Source: Chamaecrista fasciculata (taxonomy: Eukaryota > Streptophyta > Magnoliopsida > Fabales > Fabaceae). Taken from it: a DNA stretch of 64,000 nucleotides. The notes under the pieces are model-generated. The model was not told the origin of the DNA and did not search any database. It worked only from the letters and a program-made list of their open reading frames with translations. The stretch lies in the NCBI GenBank assembly GCA_003254925.1, contig QANZ01015676.1, forward strand, positions 20,257 to 84,256. The letters are read 5' to 3'. A program made the position numbers and the translations under genes. Shown here piece after piece: positions 22,278-32,519 of the stretch (positions are counted from its first letter, which is position 1; each line of letters begins with the position of its first letter).

Positions 22278-24760
22278 TCAAATTGAATACCGATGAGAAA
22301 CAACAACACTTGTGGTATGTGTAGAAGAAGATGAAGTGGGTGAATTTGAATGATCCGCCACTTCACTCCGATTTGAATGCTCACTATATTGCTTGAACTC
22401 AATCTTTGCCGGTGCCGGTACCGGCGCGTGTGTCACCACCGCTGCCGGATGTGCTGCCACCGGTGCGTAAATCCCCGAAGGTGGCGGTGCAGCCAATTTC
22501 GCCGCCACGTCAAATGACGATTTTGAAGTAGTAACCGCCGTCGTTGCATATTCCGGCGGCTGCACGATGATGTTGCCAACAATCACAAAAGGACCCGTTT
22601 GAGAATTCCCATTGTTAGCATGGTGGCTTGGCCTCCTTGCGTGCAATCGAAATTTCTATAAAAAAAATAATTAAAACTTTAATTAAGTTTGATTTACATT
22701 TTAAACCCAATATGTTTTTAACTAAGTTGACAATTCGATCTTTAAACGATATATTGTATAATTTAATTCATAAAAAAATTAAAATAATATATTTATTAAT
22801 TTTTTTATGGATTAAATTATATATTTTAATATTTCAAGAATTAAATTGGTAGCTCCATTTTTAAGAACCTATTTATTAATTTATTCTATGAAGACTGATA
22901 CTATTATTTACAAACCTGTAAATGGCTTTTAACTTCGTCATTTGTGAGGCCATCAACTTTCATCATCTCCCTGATCTGCTTTGGTGTCGCACCTGCAAAA
23001 ATTAATACCAATATCATCAAAATTAAAAATATATATACACTTTTCTAAATATATCAAAATTAAGAATTAAATTTGCCAAATTTGGATTTTATTTTATTAA
23101 TATTCATATATATATATACTTACAATCTGCACCACCAAGTTGGTGAAGAGCCATCAAGAATCGTTTATGCAAGTCCTGCGACCAACATCGTCTCTGTTTC
23201 CTCTGACTCTGTTCTTCTTTCTTCTCGTTTCTCACATTGTTTCCGGTGGCTCCTCCCGCCGTTGAACTCGCCGGCGGCGAGGAAGGTGTTTTAGTAACAC
23301 TTGCCTCTCTGTGAAATGGCTGGAAAGCACCCCCATTTCGCTTCACTTCCAAAACTGACGCTTTTTTCGTAAGGACATCCTGAGATTTCGTTGCTAAAGA
23401 AATTAGTATAATCCATTTCTGTCACTACTTTGTCGTCGCAATAAAACAGAGCATTGTTTATTTCTGAGTAAACTACCAAATTGGTCCCTGGATTATTGCC
23501 TCGCTGACAGATTGGTCCTTAAATTTAGGAAATTGACAAATAGGTCCCCGAATTTTTCTAACGAGTCAAACAGGTCCCCGAAATTTTCTAACGTTAGTCA
23601 AATAGGTCCTCGAATAACATGCACAGAAGGACCTATTTGACAAATGTTAGAAAAATTCGGGGACCTATTTGTCAATTTCCTAAATTCGGGGACCAATCTG
23701 TCAGCGAGTCAATAATCCAGGGACCAATTTAGTAGTTTACTCGTTTATTTCTTGAGTAAAATCATTTTTTAATCCATAAAATTGTACTAAATTTCAAATT
23801 TAATCAAGAGTAAACTAACAATTTAATCCCTGAAAAACTACTAATTTATCAACTTAATCCTTAAAAGATTATAATATACAGTTTAATCTCAGAAGAATAA
23901 AATGATATATTTTTAAGTTTCTGAAGGATTAAAATGATATACTATTTAGTTTTAGAAAAGACTAATAAATATACTCTTTTGATCTTTTAAGAAATAAACT
24001 ATATATTTCAATCTTTCAAGAATCAAGTTGTCACTTCGGTGATCTTTCAAAGACTAAATTGTTAGTTTACTCATTTAATCATTATATATTGAAAATATAT
24101 GCCTAATATCTCAATTATAAAAATTAAATAGTTAATATTCCTAAAAAATTAGGAACTAAAATATATTTTTACTATACAAGGACTAAATTATAATTATAAA
24201 ATAGATTAAGGGGATAAAAATTAAATTTACTCTTTAGTTATTATTGATGGTACCTCTTTGACAGGGGATTGTGGATTCCAGAGCTGTACGGATCTGAGCC
24301 AATCCGATTTCCCTTTATTATTATCAGTGTTCTTGGTGTTCTTCATATTCTTAATCTTATCCTCTTTGGCAATCTTGGGTTTATGCGAATGTTGCTCATC
24401 TTCATCATTATCATCATCATCGAAGCAATATTCCGATGATGATGTCCTTTTCTTAATCGGAAATATGAACTCCTCCAAAACAGGGCTTTCCGATGATGTC
24501 TGTCCCGACGAACACTCCGACGGCGTTGTTCCACGCCTGCAAGCTTCAATGGCTGCATAAAGAAAAAACATGAAAACCCAGAAATAAAAGAAGGATCTTT
24601 ATGGGTTTAGAGTACAATCGAGGCTTGAAAATCAAAAGGGTATTGCTATTTTTTTGAAACCTTGTGTGATGAGTTCTAAGGAAAGAGGAAGCTCTCTGGA
24701 AAAGACTTGAATTTTGCGTCGTTCTGCTTCTAAGGCTTGAATGTAGTGAGGGTACCCCAT
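22278..24760 (-). CDS. HHO5: HHO5-like GARP/MYB transcription factor (NIGT1/HRS1 family)
   Basis: Exons (minus): 24760-24661, 24552-24254, 23379-23124, 22992-22916, 22655-22278. All junctions are GT-AG and the phases fit, giving 369 aa. Residues 1-50 form the family's N-terminal domain ([20 protein letters not shown] then AIEACRRG). Next come an acidic stretch, [12 protein letters not shown], and a [10 protein letters not shown] motif (about 146-155). The DNA-binding GARP domain is at about 194-252 ([14 protein letters not shown]...[20 protein letters not shown]). The tail [14 protein letters not shown] is like Arabidopsis HHO5 rather than HHO1-3. Family members are nuclear repressors tied to nitrate/phosphate signalling; HHO5 is linked to floral meristem control. 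The helix reads LGGADCATPKQ, unlike the usual GG(S/P)HVATPKQ. An in-frame upstream ATG at 24778 would add six residues. Intron 2 holds two MITEs. Confidence 0.9.
23466..23742. mobile_element. GAGTAAAC MULE-type MITE in HHO5 intron 2
   Basis: A 277-bp element starts GAGTAAACTACCAAATTGG and ends with its reverse complement ...GTTTACTC. It is flanked by a perfect 10-bp TSD GTTTATTTCT (23456-23465, 23743-23752). The arms pair over most of its length (CGGGGACCTATTTGTCAATT and its complement). The TSD length and long TIRs fit Mutator-like elements. It shares termini with 23808-24072 and with the large element at 29385-31841. Confidence 0.85.
23808..24072. mobile_element. Second GAGTAAAC MITE in the same HHO5 intron
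   Basis: It starts GAGTAAACTAACAATTTAATC and ends GACTAAATTGTTAGTTTACTC. The flanks ATTTAATCAA (23798-23807) and ATTTAATCAT (24073-24082) match at 9 of 10 positions. The interior is diverged from its neighbour, so this is an older, separate insertion rather than a local duplication. Confidence 0.75.
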
Positions 24761-24772
24761 CTTATTATAAGG

Positions 24773-25216
24773 CTGCATTATTTTCTGACTGAAAATCGTT
24801 GGATTTTAGAGTTTTTGTGAGGTTTGGTGGATCTGTGAGGAAAAAGGAAGGAATGAATATATATATATATATATAAGAGAGAGAGAAGAGAAAGCATTGA
24901 GGGATCCGACGACCCAACAAATAGAGAAAGAGACCAAAGAGGGGGCTTCTCAATGAAGAATATGGGATCTGTGAAGAATCAAAAATTCGGAATAAACTTG
25001 AAAACTAGGAAGCATCATTCACACTTCAATTCACAGAGATTAAATATTTTTCTTTTTATAATTATTGAGGAAAAGATATAGTTACCACAGAGAGAGAGAG
25101 AGGGGTAAATAGATCGAATGGTGTGTAAAAAGAAAAGGAGAAAATATATCGAGGCCGGGGCGTCGCGTACAAAACGAATCTTTTGGTGGAATTTTAATGT
25201 CTTTCTATCTCTAGAC

Positions 25217-25263
<47 letters not shown>

Positions 25264-25604
25264 GACAGAAAGCGAGAGTGTAGCTTCTAATATTGGAAAA
25301 CCAAAAAATAAAAATACTTTGAAATGAAAAATAATAATATGTTTTGTTTGATTTCTCTCCATAATACTTAACATTAATATAGTCAAGTCAATGAAGTGAA
25401 CGAATATTATTTTACATTTTCATTGTTGTTACCAAAAACTACTTTTAAAGCATCGTATATATGTTTTTAGGTTTAACAAGTTTTTATGTTAGAAAGGGGG
25501 CTCCTTTATAAATGATACACCAATTTTAAAAGTGTTGTAAAAGATAGTATACAAATATTGTGAGGGGAAGTGGCTCCATTTTGTGTCCAACTTAATTAAA
25601 TTCA
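24773..25604. other. HHO5 5' flank with (AT)n and (GA)n tracts
   Basis: An (AT)n run at 24857-24875 lies about 95-115 bp upstream of the HHO5 start and could serve as its TATA region. A (GA)n run of about 21 units lies at 25217-25260 (CT-repeat on the gene's strand), a common feature of plant 5' leaders and promoters. No other gene is seen. Confidence 0.5.
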
Positions 25605-25956
25605 GGCGAAAGTGTATTTTTTGTCTCATATTTTTTTACTTAAGTTTTAATTTGGTCCTGTAATTTTTTTTGTTACACTTTTAGTCTTATACCTTTTGTT
25701 CAACTGAAGAATTGGTCTCTCATATCTTTTTTTGTTATAGATTTAGTCTTATATCTTTGCAAAAAATTTTACTTTTTGTCTCACAATGTAAAACCTTTTT
25801 ACAAAGATGTGAGACCAATTCTACAACATAATCAAATGATATGAGACTAATTCTGCAACCTGAGAAAAACTATAAGACCAAAAGTGTAACAAAAGAAATT
25901 ATTGGACCAAATTGATACCTGAATAAAAATTATAGGACTAAAAGTTCACTTTGACC
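25605..25956. repeat. Foldback MITE-like repeat
   Basis: The left arm (GCGAAAGTG...TTTGGTCCTGTAATTTTTTTTGTTACAC) is the imperfect inverse of the right arm (GTGTAACAAAAGAAATTATTGGACC...AAGTTCACTTTGACC). The centre contains TCTCACAATGTAAAACC. TSD unclear. Confidence 0.6.
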
Positions 25957-26189
25957 TTAAATATATAATTCAGGATTAGGATAAGGGTTAAAGGAAGAGT
26001 AGGAGAGTACTACAAGATTACGATTGGCAGCATAATATGGTAATTACAAAAGAGTCCTCTCTAGAAATAACTTGGTCAATTTTACTATGTGCTTTTTTTC
26101 CTGAATTTTTTTAATATGTTGGGTCATGTCATTTATAGCCAGTAATGTTGTTTGGACCGTTTGAATTAGATTGGACTGTTGTCCAAAAA

Positions 26190-26440
26190 AAAAAGATTGT
26201 ACAATGTGAAACTTTTTGTAAAAATATGAGACCAATTCTGTAACCCAATCAAAAGATATGAGACAAAAAGTGAAACAAAAAAAATGAGACCAAATTGAGA
26301 CTTGAGTAAAAGATATGAGATCAAAAGTGCAACAAAAAGAAACGATACAAGACCAAATTGAAATATAAACAAAAGATATGAAATCAAAAGTGAACTTTAA
26401 CCTTAAATCTATAATTTAGGATTAGGATAATCAATTGCAA
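26190..26440. repeat. Second, half-length copy of the 25605 repeat
   Basis: It repeats the right half of the preceding foldback (GAGACCAATTCTG..., GTGAACTTTAACCTTAAAT) and the 3' flank ATAATT(C/T)AGGATTAGGATAA seen at 25966-25986 and again at 26411-26431. The repeated flank suggests a local segmental duplication of about 440 bp rather than an independent insertion. Confidence 0.6.
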
Positions 26441-27410
26441 TTCGTTAGGAGAAATGAGTCACTTTAAAATGATGTTTTTTTCTTTTAACACGAGAATGAT
26501 AATATGAATAAATATTTTAGTTATTAGCACAATTTCATCATCATTAATATTTAGGTTTCAACCTCATAATCAATTATTCCCATTTTTTCCAACCTCAATT
26601 GTGAGTTGTGACCATTACCATGGTGGCTTCCACTCAACATTGTTACTACCTACACAAAAATTAATATGGTAACTCCCTTTGCCATCAAAATGTAATTAAT
26701 TCTCATCATTGCACCTTCTACATTAATATTTGTTCTCTTATACATTAACACATACTACTACTATCTTAAAACAAAATTCCTTGCACTATGATTGCCACTC
26801 TTATTCCCAACATAATTTATTATGATAAGGTCGCCACAACCCATACGTTTGTATAACTTAAAAGGAAAAAAACGAAATTCATAGTAGATCTAACTTTTGA
26901 TTTTTATTTAAAAATATTTATCCCAAAAGTCTCGAGACCTTTTACAGAAAACAGATTTTAAACTAATAATTGAACGATATGCTTATTATCAAATAAAACA
27001 ATAATCAATAGAAATACTTGTAAACTATAAAATCATTTATGTATTAACCATTTATTAAAACCTAGGAACTGTATTTGAAAAGCATATTATAAATAAAGGT
27101 CGTAGAATAATCTTAAAACTTGAAATACTATGTTTTTATTTAGTTTGGACAAAACTCAATTCATCAATGGGACAAATACTTGAAACTCGTTACACAAATG
27201 TGAGCTGTACAGTAATAGAGCCCGGCCCACGAAATCCAAAACGCCCAGCAGAAAAGCCTGGCCCATTCACTAAGCCACATGCATTTTTTTTTTTGGGTAC
27301 AAAGCCACATACTATTCTTAATATCTTTATTTCTTTATTCGGCTAAAACAAGATGGATCTTCATTCATGAGATAAAAAGACAATAAGTTATAAATAAATT
27401 TAACATTGTT
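26441..27410. other. Gene-free AT-rich DNA
   Basis: No gene or bounded element is recognised. Confidence 0.4.
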
Positions 27411-28340
27411 ACTCCCACGTCTCATATAGCGGAGAATATCGATTATGATTAAAAAAATGAGTCGCCATCAAATTTTATTAAAAACTTGGAAAAATTAATT
27501 AAAAATTTTTTTTGAAAACAATTTCAAAAATATGGTGAATAAGGTTAGGAAAATTGATTTGCAAACCAAAGATGGTTCAGGAGCACATTTAATTTTCAGA
27601 GAAGGTGTTAGGCACCCTAAAACCCCATATCATAAGGTTACCTGAAAATAATTATTAAAACAAGTGGCCTAAATATTTATAATTAATTACCATAAAACAC
27701 ACAAACAAACATCCTCGAGCCCAAGATTGATAGACAAAAATATTAAATTGTATACCCAAACAAATCATGAAAATATACCAATAATCACAATCAAGGATTC
27801 ATACAATTTAATAAAGAAAAACAAAGAAAATAATTAAAATTAGACTTGACCCAGGATTTTTTAAACCTAAAGGCTACGTATCCTGATTAAGGATTAAAGT
27901 CCACATAGTTCAGAAAGCACAATAATAATTGGAGGGAGGTTAGAGGACTTACCTGGAATCCTCGCTTTACCCTTTTTAAAAAAAGCTAGGGCATTTAAAT
28001 AATTATGATTAAATATTCTTTGAGGAATATACCCTAAAGAGAACATAATAATTTATTATTATATTTTATTGTTTTTTATGAGATTAAAGAGGCAAACAAA
28101 TAATCTCATGTATTTATAAAATAAATTAAACTAAAAATTGTAGTCTAATTCTTATCATAAAATATTTGAGTTATGAATTCTATAATATTTCATAAATTTC
28201 AAAATAATTATCTTGACCTAATTTGATTAGTCTCAAGATAAAAATTATAATCCCATATATATGTAATACGCACAGAGCACGCACAGAATCGAATCCTCGG
28301 CAGTGTAGCAATGTGTGCAGTCTCCGGTGAGGAAATGAGC
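27411..28340. other. Possible retroelement non-coding remnant
   Basis: The stretch contains GAGTCGCCATCAAATTTTAT and GGTGTTAGGCACCCTAAAAC with intervening AAACCAAAGATGGTTCAGG. From memory, this phrase set recurs in untranslated regions of plant LTR retroelements. No LTR ends, primer site or coding domain were found, so this is only a suggestion. Confidence 0.25.
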
Positions 28341-28355
28341 AAATGAACTAAAAAA

Positions 28356-28917
28356 CATTAGAATACTGCAAGAAAGAAATTCAAGATTTGTTAAACAAAG
28401 GTCTTATTAGAGTCAGTAAGTCTCTTTGGAGTTGTTCAGCTTTTTATGTATACAATCTAAGAGAGAGAGAGGAGCATCTAGAATGGTTATTAATTATAAA
28501 CCTTTAAATAAGGTCCTTAGATGGATTAGATATCCTCTTTCCAATAAGAAGGATTTAATTTTTAGAGTTCAGAAAGGGTCTATTTTTTCTAAATTTGATA
28601 AGAAGTCTAGATATTATCAGATACAGATTGTTGAGCATGATAAATATAAAACTGCCTTTGCTGTCCCTTTTGGTCATTATGAATGGAATGTTATGCCTTT
28701 TGGTTTGAGAAATGCACCTTCAGAATTTCAGCATATTATGAATGATATATTTAATCTTTATTCTGCATTTGTAATTGTTTATATAGATGATGTGCTTGTG
28801 TTTTCCAATTCTATAGAGCAACATTTTAAACATTTAGACCAATTTTATCATATTGTCAAAAATAATGGTTTAGTAGTCTCTACTAGAAAAATGAAGTTAT
28901 TCCTCACCAAAATTTTA
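28356..28917 (+). pseudogene. Endogenous caulimovirid reverse-transcriptase fragment
   Basis: Only part of the RT domain of a polyprotein is present. It includes GLIRVSK and SAFYVYN (about 28400-28455), then MVINYKPLNK (from 28483), VPFGHYEWNVMPFGL (about 28661-28705) and the catalytic YIDDVLVFS (about 28780-28806). The spacing and wording around VPFG, NAPSEFQ and SIEQHFKHL are those of plant pararetroviruses (Caulimoviridae) rather than Ty3/gypsy. It is broken: a (GA)n tract at about 28458-28472 puts its two halves in different frames, and similarity stops at about 28917. Protease, RNase H, coat and movement regions are not seen, so this is an inactive genomic fossil. A Ty3-type origin is the main alternative. 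Confidence 0.75.
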
Positions 28918-29769
28918 GTTTCTCCATATTTTCTTCAGTTAACTTTAGTTGGTTGAGAATTAATCAACTCAAAGAAAACTGACCTGGAATCGGCGTTTAA
29001 TGCAATAATCAACTCTATAAAGTGATTTTTATATCACATTATCAACTTTTTGGTTAACTTTCAAGTCACCGTCTTCCATCAAGACGAGTTAAACTAAGGG
29101 TGTGTTTGGATTAGAAGTAGGTAATGAAATGATGATTTTATGTAATGAAATGTTAATGAGAAAATTATGTAATGAAAATGGTGTTTGGATTAGTTTGAGA
29201 TGTAATGAAAAAAATAAGATGTGAAATTATGAAAAAGGGTATGTAATGATTATGGTTGGTTGAAATAAATATATAGGTTTTTTTAAATTGTATAGGGGTA
29301 GAATTGATAATTGATAATGGAAATAGATAGAAATAAAAAAAATAATATTTTGACTTTTTGGTTGTGGTGGTTATGAAATGAAATGAGTAAACTCCCAAAC
29401 TGGTCCCCGAATTATTGGGTCGCTGACAGATTGGTCCTCGATTTATGGAAATTGACAAATAGGTCCCCGAATTTTACTAACGTTAGTCAAATTGGTCCCT
29501 GAAGCCGTTAACTGCTGACGTGGCACGTTAAGTGCCACGTCAGCAGTTGGAAAACTAAAAAAAAGCCAACTGTGCATGCCACATCAGCATTATAATAAAA
29601 AAAAAATATTTCATTCAAATTTCAAATAGGTCCCTGAGTTATATTTTTATCTCATTATTCTCAATTTCCCCTCTTTTTCATCATCTTCATTCATTTTAGT
29701 CCCAAATCCTCAAAATAAAATTGTAAAATGTCCCAAAACTCTTCCAAACATTCCAGTTTAGTCCTTAAA

Positions 29770-30667
29770 AGTATTAAAAACCCTAAACCCTAAACCCTAA
29801 ACCCTAAACCCTAAACCCTAAATCCTAAAATCCTAAACTCCAAACCCTAAAACCTAAACCCTAAACCCTAAAACCCTAAAATCCTAAAATTGTAAAGTGT
29901 CCCAAAATTCTTCTAAACATTTCAATTTAGTCCTTCAACTCTAAAACCTCAAACCCTAGAACCCCAAATCCCAAACCCAAAACTCTAAAACCCCAAACCC
30001 TAAACCCTAAAATCCCAAACCCCAAACCCTAAAATCCCAAACCCCAAATCCTAAAACCTTAAACCCTAAATTGTAAAACCCCAAACCCTAAAATTCCAAA
30101 CCCCAAACCCCAAACCCCAAAACCCCAAACCATAAAATCCTAAACCCTAAACCCTAAAATCATAAACCCTAAAACCCTAAAATCCTAAAATTGTAAAGTG
30201 TCCCAAAATTCTTCCAAACATTTCAATTTAGTCCTTAAACTCTAAAACCCCAAATCTTAGAACTCCAAACCCCAAACCCTAAAACCCCAAACCCCAAACC
30301 CTAAACTCTAAAACCCCAACCCCCAAAATCCCAAACCCAAAACCCTAAAACCCAAAACCCCAAACCTAGATCCTAAAATCCCAAACCCCAAATCCTAAAA
30401 CCTTAAACCCTAAATTGTAAAACCCCAAACCCTAAAATTCCAAACCCCAAATCCTAAAACCTTAAACCCTAAACTCTACAACCCCAAACCCCAAACCCTA
30501 AAATCCCATACCCTAAACTCTAAAACCCTAAACCCCAAACCCCAAACTCAAACCTAAACCCCAAACCCTAAAATCCCAAACCCTGAACCTTGAACCCCAA
30601 ACCCTAAAACCTAAAACCCCAAACCCCAAACTCTAAAACCCCAAACCCTAAAATCCCATACCCTAAA
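29770..30667. repeat. Degenerate telomere-like (CCCTAAA) array, left arm
   Basis: About 0.9 kb of CCCTAAA, CCCCAAA and CCTAAAA variants. Perfect CCCTAAA runs are only at 29782-29820; the rest is diverged and interrupted by two copies of a TTGTAAAGTGTCCCAAAATTCTTC phrase (about 29890 and 30190). It lies inside a transposon arm, so it is not a chromosome end. Confidence 0.9.
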
Positions 30668-30775
30668 TTCTTTGGTTTATTATCTATTCATTTAATTAGA
30701 GGACCAATTTGTCTAACATATTGAACTATTTTGATAAATTCGGGAATGTTTGAACTATTTTGTCTAACCTAGAGT

Positions 30776-31262
30776 TTAGGGTTTGGGGTTTTAGGGTTTG
30801 GGGTTTGGAGTTCTAAGATTTGGAGTTTTAGAGTTTAAGGACTAAATTGAAATGTTTGGAAGAATTTTGGGACACTTTACAATTTTAGGATTTTAGAATT
30901 TTAGGGTTTATGATTTTAGGGTTTAGGGTTTAGGATTTTAGGGTTTGGGGTTTTGGGGTTTGGGGTTTGAAATTTTAGGGTTTGGGGTTTTACAATTTAG
31001 GGTTTAAGGTTTTAGGATTTGGGGTTTGGGATTCTAGGGTTTGGGGTTTGGGATTTTAGGGTTTAGGGTTTGGGGTTTTTGAGTTTTGGGTTTGGGATTT
31101 GGGGTTCTAGGGTTTGAGGTTTTAGAGTTGAAGGACTAAATTGAAATGTTTAGAAGAATTTTGGGACACTTTACAATTTTAGGATTTTAGGGTTTTAGGG
31201 TTTAGGTTTTAGGGTTTGGAGTGTAGGATTTTAGGATTTAGGGTTTAGGGTTTAGGGTTTCT
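30776..31262. repeat. Degenerate telomere-like (TTTAGGG) array, right arm
   Basis: The inverted counterpart of the left array, about 0.5 kb and hence shorter. It carries the complements of the GTGTCCCAAAATTCTTC phrase at about 30855 and 31155. The length difference shows that the arms have changed independently since insertion. Confidence 0.9.
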
Positions 31263-31273
31263 AATACTTTTAA

Positions 31274-31525
31274 GGACTAAAGTGGAATGTTTGGAAGAGT
31301 TTTGGGACATTTTACAATTTTATTTTGGGGATTTGGGACTAAACTGGAATGTTTGGAAGAGTTTTGGGACATTTTACATTTTTATTTTGAGGATTTGGGA
31401 CTAAAATGGAATGTTTGGAAGAGTTTTGGGACATTTTACAATTTTATTTTGAGGATTTTGGGACTAAAATGGAATGTTTGGAATAGTTTTGGGACATTTT
31501 ACAATTTTATTTTTAGGATTTGGGA
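31274..31525. repeat. Tandem repeat, four units of about 62 bp
   Basis: Units begin GGGACTAAA(A/C)TGGAATG at about 31275, 31336, 31398 and 31460, each containing TTTTGGGACATTTTACA. The open frame across it is an artefact of a repeat lacking stops. Confidence 0.9.
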
Positions 31526-32519
31526 CTAAAATGAATGAAGATGATGAAAAAGGGGGGAAGTTGAGAATAATGAGATAAATATATAACTCAGGGACCTATT
31601 TGAATTTTGAATGAAATATTTTTTTTATTATTAATGCTGATGTGGCACGCACAGTTGGTTTTTTTTTTTAGTTTTCCAATTGCTGACGTGGCACTTAACG
31701 TGCCACGTCAGCAGTTAACGGCTTCAGGGACCAATTTGACTAACGTTAGTAAAATTCGGGGACCTATTTGTCAATTTCCATAAATCAGGGACCAATCTGT
31801 CAATGACCCAATAATTCGGGGACCAGTTTGGGAGTTTACTCAAAATGAAATGGTAATGAAATTGTCTTGGAATTTGTGCTAGATGTGAATATTTGTAATG
31901 AAGGTTGGAGTAGTATTATGTAATGAAATGAAAGGACCAAAATGTAAATAACATGAAAATTTTAAAAAACCTACCATTTGGTCTATGATTTTATATAAAT
32001 TGAACGAATCGGTCCTTACGAAAGTGAAACATATCTCTTGACCCGTAAAAAATTGCATTTATCAACGATTGGGTTTCTATATTGCAAACTTTCCTCCAAA
32101 AAATAAATTGAAGGACCAAAATGTTATCCACGAAAAAAATGTGGGACCAAAAATTATATATTAATCAAAACGGTTTTTCTTTTTTGCGGGTAATAATATG
32201 ACCGTTGATCTTCACGCATGAGCACATCGCACCATCCACTCTTNGTGTAATAAATGAGGGTATTGAAAATTACTATTTTGCTAAATAGTTTTTTTATATT
32301 TGTATTAGAGTATAGGTAATTATAGGTATTTGAGTAGGGGTATGTTAGTAATTGGATATGAAATATGTAATGAAATGAGTTTGTAATGAAGTGATATTTT
32401 TGTAATGACTTTATAATTGGTAAACAAACACCCATATAGCACTGTTATGAAGTTATGTAATGAAAATGAGGATAATAAAAAGATAATGAAAAAGTAATGT
32501 TCAGCCAAACAGGCCCTAA

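Larger units (their letters stand above)
29385..31841. mobile_element. 2.46-kb foldback MULE-type element with telomere-like arms
   Basis: It starts GAGTAAACTCCCAAACTGG and ends CCAGTTTGGGAGTTTACTC. The flanks GAAATGAAAT (29375-29384) and AAAATGAAAT (31842-31851) match at 9 of 10 positions. The arms of about 1.1-1.3 kb are inverted copies around a spacer at about 30668-30775. Each arm has an outer part (CGGGGACC...TTTGTCAATT; GCTGACGTGGCAC) and an inner part of degenerate CCCTAAA-type repeats on the left and TTTAGGG-type on the right. The right arm additionally has four tandem units of about 62 bp (31274-31525); the left has one. There is no transposase. The termini match the two HHO5-intron MITEs. 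Confidence 0.85.
29098..32516. mobile_element. PIF/Harbinger-like element, with nested MULE
   Basis: The left end GGGTGTGTTTGGATTAG and right end (read inward) GGGCCTGTTTGGCTGAA are flanked by TAA at 29095-29097 and 32517-32519, the 3-bp TWA TSD of PIF/Harbinger elements. Subterminal DNA on both sides is rich in TGTAATGAAAT repeats in inverted orientation (29130-29260 and 32350-32500). No transposase is visible. An N occurs at 32244. Net of the nested element it is about 1 kb. With only short TIR matches and a 3-bp TSD, the ends are reasonable but not certain. Confidence 0.6.

Noticed and set aside
24258..24560. 100-residue plus-strand open frame.
   Set aside because: It is antisense to HHO5 exon 2, whose sequence and splice sites are well supported.
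28426..28956. Calling this fragment a Ty3/gypsy pol gene.
   Set aside because: Motif wording around VPFG, NAPSEFQ and SIEQHFKHL fits pararetroviruses better; Ty3 is kept only as the alternative.
29770..31262. Possible chromosome end or ancient telomere fusion, suggested by CCCTAAA on the left and TTTAGGG on the right.
   Set aside because: The repeats diverge, point inward in a hairpin layout, and sit between transposon termini with a TSD; unique DNA and genes lie on both sides.
31287..31529. 80-residue repetitive open frame.
   Set aside because: It is the translation of a tandem DNA repeat of about 62 bp inside a non-coding transposon arm.
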